Positions 24,601-31,000 of a stretch of DNA of 64,000 nucleotides are shown here, one piece after another (within the stretch, counting starts at the first letter, position 1; every line of letters begins with the position of its first letter). Origin of the DNA: Micromussa lordhowensis (taxonomy: Eukaryota > Cnidaria > Anthozoa > Scleractinia > Lobophylliidae); assembly GCA_964020085.1 (NCBI GenBank), contig OZ026596.1, positions 43,003,408-43,067,407 on the forward strand, given 5' to 3'. Under the pieces are notes generated by a model. The model was not told the DNA's origin, ran no database searches, and saw only the letters and a program-made list of their open reading frames with translations. Both the position numbers and the translations under genes were made by a program.

Positions 24601-26459
24601 TCTTTCTGCTTTGTATATGCAACCGAAGAAAAGATCTTTGTGAGAGTTTACTGTCAGAATCATTATTCTGAGTAAAAGGAGCTTTGGTTTTTTTGCTTTT
24701 TCCTCCTCAAATTTTATGGAAAGATTAATTCCATTTTACACAAAGGTAGCTAGCTCATAGAGCACTTTGATTGAATAATTCAGGGAACCATTGAAGAAAA
24801 GATTTACCAGCGCCAAACTGCCAAGCAAGGGCTGAGTGGAACAGTGGCTGATGCTAAGGAGTCTGTCAAAATTGAATTTTCTCGCGAAGAACTTAAGGTA
24901 ATTACTAAATACCATGGTGGTTTGTATTTTTTGCAGTTTGTTTGTCAAAGATCAAGCCGCTAATTGGCTAGTCTCCTACACAGCCGTTGTTTAGGTTACC
25001 ACGCAATGCTCCTCGTCCACTGACGTTAGTGCTAGTGGAGGAGGGTGTTGCGTGACGATAATAATGGCTGCGTGGGAGACTACTCTTTGGGTCGTCACGC
25101 AATGCGGGGAGAAGCGTTGTGTGACGAACCATGTAATGCATGCAAAAACCGGACGAAACAACACAAATTCTACCCTTCAACAAGGAAGCCATTGCCAATA
25201 TGTTTTCTCCCATCGTCCATGACTTGTTGTTCTAGGCAAATCTGGTCTTTTTGTTAGGAAGAGGAGCGTGGTCGTTATTATTAATTAACTGTAATTTGCT
25301 GATTTTGATCCCACAGGACTTGTTCACGCTACATGAGAACACTTTGTGTCTTACACACGATCTCCTGCAGTGTAAATGCGTGACGGCAGAGGTGGGTCAC
25401 GTTATACCTTGTTTGGGAACTCTCCTTACGACTGCCGACTACTCTAATATTATAACGGGTTACATGAATTGAGACAGGACAATGATTTGCAACATGTTTT
25501 TCAAACGTTTATTATGAACTAAAATATTTTTGTTGGCTTTTTATTTAGGTTGAGAGTGACGAGGACTGTCAGTCAGAGCTAGCAGCCAATCAGCAGTCAA
25601 GCCGTCACGTCACCAGGCCCTGTCAGCTGGGATGTGATAGCAACAGTGGCCAGGTGTGAACACAAAACGAATTTTAGCGCCGAAATGCGCGCGAGAAAGA
25701 TAAAAAGGTGTTATTTGTTGAGCGTGAGCATCTGTGACACATATAGACAGACTTCTTTGTTGTGTTCAAGTAGACTGAGGCGAAGTTGAGCTAGAATTAA
25801 ACGAGTCACGTGTCGCAGGAAAGAGTTGACTGTAAGGTCTAGAAATATCTTTTTGTGCAAAACGAGGATTTCGATTATCAAGTTTACGTTACTTTCTTGA
25901 ACTTTTTTTCAGAAAAATCTATCAATAGCAGAGTTAATGGATTGGCAGCACTTTCCATCTCCGAGCATTCCTGGCTCAGACTTTGAGGTAATGCAGAATA
26001 ACGGTGATAAGGTTCTTCCAATGATAGTTAGTGTTTAAAGGTGCTCAGCTCCTCACAGCATTCATAGCTGTGCTACTACCGGGTGATTTTAATGACCTCT
26101 AATTTATGGAAAGGCACCTTTTCGTAGGACCGTGCATCTCCTTCCCCTTATATTCCATCTGCATTTGATTTGCAGAAGCTAAAGTCTGAGTCACATTTGT
26201 TTCACTCTCCCACAACGCCAGAGGTTATTCCGTGACATGAAGGGATCGAACTCGTCCTTCGTGATGGGTTCCTTTCATTTGTCGAGTACTGGCGTAGAAA
26301 ATTGTTAGCTTTTCTATCATCTCGATGTGTTTTAAGCTTCTCGAAATAACTTGACTAAATCTCTGACAGGACGATGCAGTAACAGAAGCTGGCAACACGG
26401 TGTCATTTGTGTTCAGAACCAAGACGTGTGGACAGGATACAACGCAGCAAAGGTCGTGA
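553..26459 (+). CDS. RAD54B: RAD54B-like SNF2 DNA repair/recombination ATPase, 22 exons, 5' end off window
   Basis: Exons: 553-640, 1589-1703, 9201-9331, 9998-10152, 10808-10855, 11131-11212, 12201-12281, 13051-13200, 13350-13406, 14477-14531, 15076-15182, 17668-17740, 18233-18456, 19072-19233, 20424-20550, 23489-23595, 23791-23856, 24784-24897, 25317-25391, 25549-25653, 25913-25987, 26370-26459. All junctions are GT/AG and phases agree, giving 761 residues to a TGA stop. Seen: the RAD54B signature LVMPRP before the ATPase (exon 3); Walker A GLGKT (exon 5); DEAH (exon 8); LLTGTP (exon 9); LFFLRRT (exon 12); [10 protein letters not shown] (exon 13); VLVSNYTQ (exon 14); FRLDG-type segment (exon 15); [13 protein letters not shown] and DIDWNP (exon 16); RVWRDGQ (exon 17); [11 protein letters not shown] (exon 18). 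Family knowledge: RAD54B is a nuclear dsDNA-dependent ATPase that helps RAD51 in homologous recombination. The LVMPRP block and the C-terminal part favour RAD54B over RAD54L. Start codon and N-terminal exons are outside the window. Exon 1's left boundary rests on homology and is the least certain. Confidence 0.93.
833..1373. mobile_element. TIR element inserted at TTAA (MITE), intron of RAD54B
   Basis: Starts AGTGCCACTATGATGAAATT and ends with the inverted copy, arms of about 70 bp (through CTTTCCTAG / CTAGGAAAG). It is flanked by TTAA at 829-832 and 1374-1377. TTAA duplications are typical of piggyBac and Kolobok transposons; the AGT... termini are not the CCC... of piggyBac. The interior codes for nothing recognisable. 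A relative with AGTGGTACTATGAT ends sits at 29504-30061. Confidence 0.7.
2285..2599. mobile_element. Composite foldback element: hairpin plus TAGTAAATTCTCA-ended TIR element
   Basis: 2285-2394 is a hairpin with AACAATTATTC arms. Directly next to it, 2396-2599 is bounded by TAGTAAATTCTCA and TGAGAATTTACTA, with an internal AACTCCGACTATTGG / ATAGTCGGAGTT inverted repeat. The same pair in the opposite orientation occurs at 11242-11535 in another RAD54B intron. No coding capacity. Confidence 0.65.
2682..2783. repeat. Imperfect palindrome, ATAACGCT...AGCGTTAT
   Basis: The left arm GATAACGCTATCCACCGG is answered by CCGGCGGAAAGCGTTATG, with inner ATAAATCGCTATCCA / CTGAAAAGCGATTTAT also complementary. 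Non-coding foldback repeat in the second RAD54B intron. Confidence 0.5.
3338..3489. repeat. Foldback palindrome, ATCAAACAC...GTGTTTGAAAT
   Basis: Arms of about 55-60 bases (outer ATCAAACACGAGTGACAGTG / CACTGTTTCGAGTGTTTGA, inner GGAATATCCAAACACC / GGTGTTTGGATAGCC) around a GC-rich loop CGCGCAGCGCAGCG. Member of the hairpin group with similar loops elsewhere in the window. Confidence 0.6.
3730..3735 (-). promoter_or_regulatory. Candidate poly(A) signal for the deaminase-like gene
   Basis: AATAAA on the minus strand about 305 bases beyond the TGA stop of the deaminase-like frame. It suggests a retained 3' end, but one hexamer in AT-rich DNA is weak evidence. Confidence 0.35.
4041..4640 (-). 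CDS. AID/APOBEC-like cytidine deaminase homologue, probably catalytically dead
   Basis: Intact single-exon frame of 199 codons, antisense inside the 7.5-kb second intron of the RAD54B-like gene. Residues 86-91 read SPCGDC, the SPCxxC zinc motif of AID/APOBEC deaminases. After it come a [10 protein letters not shown] strand and [20 protein letters not shown], which resembles the GLRRL...GVQI...F.DY region of AID in content and spacing. The third zinc ligand and catalytic Glu (HxE, about 30 residues before SPC) should fall in [17 protein letters not shown], where I read N-A-Y, so the active site looks lost. The C-terminus (from ~residue 160) is charged and probably helical. AID/APOBEC-like proteins are known from corals, with roles in immunity proposed. 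The start is the first Met; an alternative is Met3. Family call is from motif recognition, not a search. It could be a young pseudogene with an intact frame or a pseudoenzyme. Confidence 0.72.
   Translation of the reverse strand: MAMANSGPRSPTPDDFDLTAILKSGVPGGFWPSDGVVLAVARGKDGKIVSRKVYRSMNAYKQSIEGLEEKPLQGLKDLCLLSNFSPCGDCVETLCNWSAKNEGVSVSIRFAHLHNIHIRAHKVAEDNALGLRKLAEKGVQLKALSDYDWLQLLMIDRGFAAKDEWIAKRKQVDEKNQKDLEEILQSTSLDETLEKMRLY
4641..5467. other. Intron sequence without a recognised gene
   Basis: Includes the upstream side of the deaminase-like gene, where no convincing TATA box was seen. At 4985-5115 there is a GC-richer stretch (GGGAACCCGAAGGAGCCCGA) that looks like a degraded repeat. Short open frames here show no family resemblance. 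Confidence 0.4.
5468..5692. repeat. Long foldback palindrome with CTCGACTACGTCTCG loop
   Basis: Arms of ~100 bases: CCGTGTTTATATAGCCTAAT on the left answers ATGAGGTTATATGAACACGG on the right, with inner CAAACCCTCGA / TCTCGGGTTTG closing on the loop at 5571-5589. Non-coding; same loop type as 16924-16942 and 22967-22985. Confidence 0.6.
5694..5830 (-). mobile_element. Penelope-like element tail, inverted relative to the next copy
   Basis: The minus strand reads [15 protein letters not shown] followed by a THPDDHTIR segment, a peptide I associate with the C-terminal tail of Penelope-like elements in cnidarians. It lies head-to-head with the + strand Penelope-like RT that begins near 5880, the partial inverted-copy arrangement typical of these elements. 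Confidence 0.5.
5880..6520 (+). pseudogene. Penelope-like reverse transcriptase fragment (copy A), decayed
   Basis: Frame 5890-6366 contains [27 protein letters not shown] and [13 protein letters not shown], then [12 protein letters not shown], the palm-to-thumb order of Penelope-like RTs. The catalytic box reads YVYD where YVDD is usual. Near 6340 the frame shifts and the next stretch ([16 protein letters not shown]) continues in another frame; 6480-6520 has a trace of the GIY-YIG region. Non-functional. Confidence 0.75.
6541..8330 (+). pseudogene. Penelope-like element (copy B), RT plus GIY-YIG end, split by a LINE
   Basis: The first part, 6541-6730, reads [14 protein letters not shown], then [15 protein letters not shown]. 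After the LINE insert it resumes at 7485 with [11 protein letters not shown] (intact YVDD), then [31 protein letters not shown] and, at 8050-8313, [12 protein letters not shown]...[22 protein letters not shown], the GIY-YIG nuclease region. Several frameshifts and stops. Copy B follows copy A on the same strand, so the locus held tandem Penelope-like copies. Confidence 0.75.
6731..7484 (+). mobile_element. 5'-truncated LINE 3' end inserted in Penelope-like copy B
   Basis: Frame 6731-7141 encodes the C-terminal part of a non-LTR RT ORF ([42 protein letters not shown]). A 3' UTR follows, with AATAATAAAAAACTGAAACTGAAACT at the end. The Penelope-like reading breaks after LSHP and restarts with [10 protein letters not shown], so insertion boundaries are near 6731 and 7484. 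Confidence 0.75.
8376..8820 (-). mobile_element. CR1/L2-type LINE 3' end
   Basis: Minus-strand frame 8818-8540 reads [20 protein letters not shown], then [20 protein letters not shown], the standard end of CR1/L2 ORF2. The 3' UTR contains the AGCGCTATATAA-type motif and ends in (ATT)n (8379-8402), the same tail as the full LINE at 50035-53584. Truncated at its 5' side. Confidence 0.75.
8852..9112. mobile_element. Small TIR element with AGGGGACATGTTG ends
   Basis: Starts AGGGGACATGTTG and ends CAACATGTCCCCT, a 13-bp perfect inverted repeat; additional internal GTCCCCGCAACATGTTG copies. No coding capacity. It ends 88 bases before the third RAD54B exon. Confidence 0.6.
11242..11535. mobile_element. 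Second copy of the composite foldback element, inverted
   Basis: 11242-11443 is bounded by TAGTAAATTCTCA / TGAGAATTTACTA and 11445-11535 is the AATTATTCC...GGAATAATTGTT hairpin. Same order and similar sequence as 2285-2599, but reverse-complemented. Lies in the intron after the TPGSLVK exon. Confidence 0.65.
11705..11888. repeat. Near-perfect foldback palindrome (~80-bp arms)
   Basis: The left arm GGGTTAGAGACTGTT...TTTTGTTTTCAAATACACGC is matched by GCGTGTATTTGAAAACAAAA...AACAGTCTCTAACCC. The inner arms CAATGAACGAGAAATTTTCA / TGAAAATTTCGAGTTCATTG close on CACGAAGCGAAGCTGAGTG. Confidence 0.65.
12282..13050. other. Intron with no recognised element
   Basis: Pyrimidine-rich and short-ORF sequence between the RAD54B exons ending 12281 and starting 13051. 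A 63-codon minus-strand frame at 12496-12687 resembles no family I know. Nothing else supported. Confidence 0.4.
13407..14476. other. Intron with no recognised element
   Basis: About 1.1 kb between the LLTGTPVQ exon and the NDLKEFHSL exon. No TIRs, retroelement frames or RNA genes were recognised. The short frames present are not supported. Confidence 0.4.
14820..15055. repeat. Purine (G)-rich low-complexity tract in an intron
   Basis: Runs such as GGGGAGGGGCGGGG and GGGGGTGGGGGAGGGGAGGG on the + strand precede the exon at 15076. The paired frames here are simply translations of low-complexity DNA. The G-runs could form quadruplexes. Confidence 0.45.
15235..17440 (-). mobile_element. LINE 3' part on minus strand, split by a 1.27-kb foldback insertion
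   Basis: 17440-17036 reads [18 protein letters not shown], then [17 protein letters not shown]: the region after the RT palm of a Jockey/CR1-like LINE. The frame resumes at 15765-15480 with [29 protein letters not shown] and [11 protein letters not shown], then a 3' UTR ending in A-rich DNA near 15240. About 15766-17035 interrupts it. The catalytic RT region is absent, so this is a 5'-truncated relic in the intron between exons ending 15182 and starting 17668. Confidence 0.65.
16841..17027. repeat. 46-bp perfect-arm hairpin with CACTCGACTACGTCTCGTG loop
   Basis: AACAAATAAAGAAGCCTCGA...TGTAAAGCAC at 16841-16886 is the exact reverse complement of 16982-17027. The inner region continues imperfectly to the loop at 16924-16942. 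It forms the right end of the segment interrupting the minus-strand LINE; the left end (15780-15835) also has GCTTTATCAGAGAACAGAG, repeated at 16729-16747. Confidence 0.7.
18724..18985 (+). mobile_element. tRNA-derived SINE-like element
   Basis: Begins with a tRNA-like GGTAGCCTCATGGTTATGCG A-box region, followed by the CTTGGGCAAGACACTGTCCC and CACCCAGGTGTATAAATGGG segments found in many animal SINEs, and ends in A-rich sequence. It sits in the intron before the exon at 19072. It is called from recognition of the segment order; no target duplication was established. Confidence 0.55.
19270..19986. mobile_element. Mutator-like MITE with 61-bp perfect TIRs and 9-bp target duplication
   Basis: TIRs 19270-19330 and 19926-19986 begin TACCCTGCGAGCAGTTGG and are exact reverse complements over 61 bases. 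The 9-mer ACCACGCGT occurs at 19261-19269 and again at 19987-19995. Long TIRs with a 9-bp duplication are the hallmark of Mutator-like elements. The 717-bp element has no transposase frame, so it is non-autonomous. It lies in the RAD54B intron after VSNYTQ. Confidence 0.85.
20588..21298. mobile_element. TIR element containing five 98-bp tandem repeats
   Basis: Ends AGGCAGCGTCCATACTACG and its imperfect complement CGAAGTGTGGACGTGGCCT. Inside, a 98-bp unit starting CCGGAGGAATTTGAAAACGC recurs at 20607, 20705, 20803, 20901 and 20999, with a diverged start at 21097. Copies differ by only one or two bases, so the expansion is recent. No coding capacity. Confidence 0.75.
21341..21500. repeat. Foldback palindrome with ~65-bp arms
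   Basis: AATAGACCTCAGCACGAGGC on the left is answered by GCCTCGTGCTGAGGTCTATT on the right. Outer arms (CGATATATTAAAATT / AATTTTAATATATCG) extend it. Sits in the long intron between 20550 and 23489. Confidence 0.65.
21501..22882. other. Intron sequence, probably degraded repeat
   Basis: 21870-22100 opens with a short [14 protein letters not shown] reading that soon hits stops; it may be a broken first exon from a dispersed gene family but cannot be assigned. The remainder shows no recognised domain or terminal repeats. Confidence 0.3.
22883..23070. repeat. Foldback palindrome with CACTCGGCTGCGCCTCGTG loop
   Basis: Arms of ~80 bases: AACAAATAGATTCCATGTTG answers CAACATGGAATCTATTTGTT, and ATGTGGTAAGAAC answers GTTCTTACCACAT around the loop at 22967-22985. 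Non-coding. Confidence 0.7.
23857..24783. other. Intron with CATA-type simple repeat and no gene
   Basis: ACATACATACATACAACC (23882 onward) may be the reversed 3' tail of a retroposon. The remaining sequence to the exon at 24784 has no recognised feature. Confidence 0.35.
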
Positions 26460-26574
26460 TGCAGTTAAGGGTTTACTTGGAAATTATTTCTTCTACCAAA
26501 ATCAAATATGATATGTCGTGAAAAACATGAATATACACTGTGGTGAAATAAGTTTGTTATTTTGGGAAAAGGTT

Positions 26575-26580
26575 AATAAA
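26575..26580 (+). promoter_or_regulatory. poly(A) signal AATAAA of the RAD54B-like gene
   Basis: A canonical AATAAA lies 116 bases after the TGA stop, followed by GT-rich sequence (GTGTGGTAC, TTGTTGTGTGTG). This is a good 3'-end signal for the RAD54B-like transcript. Confidence 0.7.
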
Positions 26581-26581
26581 A

Positions 26582-27297
26582 GGTGTGGTACAAAAATGAT
26601 TGTTGTGTGTGTTAATTACTGCCGGTGGGTGTGTATTGCTTGGTAACAAAACTTCCCATTCCTAGACTCAAAACTCCGTCCGGTTATAAATCCCCTTTCT
26701 GGTCTGATGTAACCCCAGGGGTGTGTGGCTAACTTAGTTTGGTCAGATTTAGCTGTTAGAGGATAAGCGATTGTTGGACGAGGTGAAGCGTAATAGTGTG
26801 ATACGTAAGTGGCGAGAAATCAGTTAGGCCAAATGGAAAACACGACGAGATTTAACAAGAGTTCAAACTCTGGCTCTTGTTTGGTATGAAACTCTGCTCT
26901 CTGCGCCATTTGAACCCTCTCAAATTCATCATGACATTCTTCTGTTTTTCCCCACTCCGACTGCGCCGAGACTTACAGAAAACTGTCATGCAACTATCAT
27001 CGTTCACTCTTGATGATTCTGGTTCTTGTTTGGGCTGCGCTAAACAACAATGTTTTGTAGTTTTCAACATGAATATTCGCGTACAAATGGGCAAGTAAAT
27101 CAAGTAATCTGCAATTTGCTTGACAGAACTCTTTAACGCGCCTTGGTTTCTGTTTAGTCTACTTCATCATGGGAAAATCCTCAAAATATATTAGTTCCGT
27201 GTAAATGAAGCGGTAAGTGAATTTAGCGTTGAGTGTCTCATCACATTGAAGGAAGAAAACAATTAAATGTCTCCGCCATGGTGTTATGGCTGCTGGG
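26582..27297. other. Intergenic, no gene recognised
   Basis: Spacer between the RAD54B-like 3' end and the candidate promoter of the lectin-domain gene. The paired 70-80 codon frames at 26852-27103 on both strands show no family resemblance. Confidence 0.4.
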
Positions 27298-27304
27298 TAT
27301 AAAA
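27298..27304 (+). promoter_or_regulatory. Candidate TATA box of the secreted lectin-domain gene
   Basis: TATAAAA followed by AGCGGG, 773 bases upstream of the ATG at 28071. A possible 5' non-coding exon would start ~30 bases downstream and splice at AAAG|GTATTTT (27358/27359). The acceptor was not identified, so this is a suggestion only. Confidence 0.3.
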
Positions 27305-28070
27305 AGCGGGTTTTCGCCTTTCACTGCTCTGAGGATAATGTTGACTTTCTCCTGAAAGGTATTTTAAAATCACTTTTTCAGTTTTTTACCCATTTAGGCA
27401 GTCTTTTGACATGCTGATGTCACTCAATTGCTTTCATAACATGCTTGATGTGAAAGGAAACTAGTGTTGTATCAACATTTCTTATTACGGATTTTTCGTT
27501 CGAGTTTTGTATCTAATCAGTTATTCGAAGACACAGTGTTCTCTTGGAATATCGCACTTGGATAGCTCGACCTGTTACAGGCTCCCCTGACCCTCGGGCG
27601 TGTCTGATTGCTATTACGTGCTCCATGACCTGGAAAACCTGCTTTCAGTAACTTCCTTTCGCCAGACGAGAACACATTCAAAACAAACCGCGGTGATCGA
27701 ACGTTCGACGCGGTCGATGATCGAAGGTTCCAATAGCGGTGTCATCACCGTCGAGTGTTCCACTTGAAGCAATCAACCTTCCACTTACGATCTTATTATA
27801 GAACAGTTCGCAACACGTGTACCTGTCCTTGAGAAACGCCCTGTCATGCGGGGAACAAAACAAAAACGAACTAGTCCTCCATTGGTGGCGCTCTGACAAG
27901 CCGGTCAAGTAATCTCGAGATGCAGTCAAATTTCGAAGCTGGTGGGTTGACCCTGATACGCCCTTTCCTTCTGATGTAATATTTGCAAATCTCAAGTGGT
28001 CAAATTTTCGGCTTTTTTCATAAGGGTCGATTTTGTTCGACGCACTTACTCCAAGGGCGGGTTCTGAACC

Positions 28071-31000
28071 ATGAAGATGGCAAGACATGTTCTTGGTTGT
28101 TTTATTCTGAACTTGGTGTTTATTGTCCTGGTGCTTGCAGGTAAATCCTCGATTCTGTTTTAATTCTTATTTCACATCACGCTTTTATTTGTCATGTTAA
28201 ACACCCCGTTCGCAACGGACTTGAAAGCCATAAGAAATGGGTGGCTTCTCATTAACGCTGCTCAGTTACCAGAACAAATATCACTGTCCGTGCTTAGACA
28301 TTTCTCATCTGTTACTAACGCCATATTTTAAAACATTTCCCCAATTTCTGACAGCTGATTTGTGTTTTTCATATTTTGCTTTCTGTCCAATAATTACATT
28401 TTTTCATTGTGAGAAAACACTGGAATACTCGATCAGACAGTTGTTTTGGCCTTTCTCTTGCATGGTCGACTTTGTCATGTCTCTGTAACAGTCACCTGTA
28501 AAATTGCCGGAAAACCTGCTTTGTTTCGGACAGCACTGATTCATTTTTTTTTTTTCGGCAATTTTATTTCAAGACGACAATAGTCCTAGACGTTCACGTT
28601 CACAACCTCCGTTTCAATTTTTTTTCCTGGGAAGCCACTATAAAGGACATACATTTTTCTGATTGTCGTTGGTACTCTTAATTAAATAAAATTTAATGTT
28701 ATTTGTGTCTTAATTATACCGGTAAAAAAACAGAAGATCACATTGACTCTGGAACGCCTTCCTTTCTCTGTTTCGTTTTGTTTTTTAACCTTGAACAAAC
28801 ATTTTATCCAGTTATATTCATTGAACGCTTTTATATAAGAACAATTACAAAAGTTCAGTTATGAATATGAAAAGCCGCAATTTTCTTTCCTACAATGATA
28901 AAAAGTGCAATGCCCTTAGGTCAAATTTTGGATGCAAGGAAGTTAGAAGATTATTTTTATTCGTCAAAGGCTGTAGGTTGACAGCCGAAAGCTCATTCTA
29001 ACCTAAATTTTCAACCAGAGAATGTTTTAATTATTTCATTATTATTATTTTGTTTCACCACAGAACAAGATGACGAAGCTCCAGAGAGTTCTGCGGATAA
29101 CATTTTAAATGGACGGTCTACCGAATCCTCACCAGGGCCGTGGTTTGACCGCATCTTAGGTGCGTTTTTCTGTTTTTCTGTTTGTTTGTTTGTTTGTTTG
29201 TTTTGTTATGTTATCAAATACTGCTAATAATAACACGGCATGTTAGACTCTGTGCTATGTCCTTGGACAAGACACTATCCCAACGCCTTTGTCTATCGAC
29301 AAGTGTATGTGCGTTCCGGACAAAATGTTAGGGCAACGAGTAGCCTGCTATAGACTACCATCCAGAGGAGAGAAGCAAAACTCCTAGCCGCGTCATGCTG
29401 AAGAAACCAGCCAGCCTTTTGAATTTTCTATCATTGCCTCCTCCTCCCCTCCATTTTTATCGTAAATCGCCACATTTGAGCTTTGAACAGCATGTTTACT
29501 TAAAGTGGTACTATGATCAAAAAATCATTTCCTTTTTTTCTTCCGATTTTGAAAGCGTGTTCGCTTAACACCCAACTGGCAAAACTTTGAGCTTGAGTTT
29601 TATCCGAAGGCTGTTTATTTTGAGTCTAAGTTTTGGATTTGACGGTCCGCCATTACTCACGTTCAAAACTGACCGATTGGACATCAGAGGGTTGGATCTA
29701 GAGAAAATGACGTCATTTACTCACTAGCTTAACATTTCAGTGTGTAAGCGCAATTTATTAAATATGAAAAACACGGGATTAAAAGTCTGAAAGCCCGAAA
29801 CTCCCGTGCTGCATATTAATTCAACCGCGTACACACGCATTGCATTCTTAAACTAATGAGTCTTTGACGTCATTTTCTCCTCGACCCAGCTCTCTCAAGA
29901 TTTTAAAGTAATGGCGGACCAATAAACAAGAAATTTCCAGTTAAAATAAACAGGTGTCTTTGTAAAATCAGAACTTAAATGTTGGGTCAGTTAGTGTTTA
30001 GTTAACATAGTTTTGAAATCCAAAGAAAAAAAAGAATTGTTTTTTTGGTTGTAGTACCACTTTAAATATTCTAGAATTTTGTCAGTGTTAAAGAACACTT
30101 TTTAGCTTGGGCGTTTTGTTGCCCTACCATGTGAATTCTGGCTTTCAAATTTTTGAATAGTAGCTTGTATATAAATGACTAATTTTTAAACAATTTTTTA
30201 GAAAATACCACGTGGTCTGTAATTGGAAAACAAACCAACCAAGCTAGAAAGGTCTATTGTAAGGAGCATAATCCAAATTTTGTTAAGCTAACATAATTAT
30301 CAGAATTATGTTTCTTATTCAAAAATAGTAAATTACTCGATACTGCTATGGTAAATTATTCGATACGTACGTTTTCCTAGGTCTTATTCATTCCAAGAAC
30401 TTCCGAGGTGTGTACCAGAAGTATCTGGACAACATGAATCAACAAGACTCCACTGACACAGCAACTGGTGAACTAGCGAGGCGCGACTTCGCCCCAGGCT
30501 CCGTGAGTAAGGTGTTTGTGAGAGACGCACCGCATAAACGCCATCATCGTCATCATCGTCATCATCACCATCAACGTCACCATGATTCTAAGCCAAGTAA
30601 GGGAATCGATGACTTTTCAAGTTTTTTTTTCATGGACAATTGACATGTTTTGCAAAGACTGAATACAGCTTGGCTTGAAAGGTGCTGGAACATTGTCTCG
30701 TTCTGGTCATTCCCTAAAGCTTGCAAAATTCGATATCTTTGCAAGGACAAAGCGTGTGCATCAGCAGTTGAAGTTATGCCCTGACAATTCTGCACACTCT
30801 CGCTTCTTCCTTTGATGACACGTGGCTGCAAATCGGTCGTTTTACAAGGAGTTAATTTGGCGCCTTTTCTGCGAATCTCTGACTGAAATTAAGAGAAGTC
30901 AGCAAAAAGGAGAGACAAACTATACTAACTCGTGTTAAATAAGCCTCCATCTTGATTTGACTTTCTAGCAAATGTTTCTATATACACTTTATTCCAAAAT

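Noticed and set aside
27678..28088. 136-codon minus-strand frame over the first exon of the lectin-domain gene
   Set aside because: Overlaps the well-supported signal-peptide exon and resembles no family.
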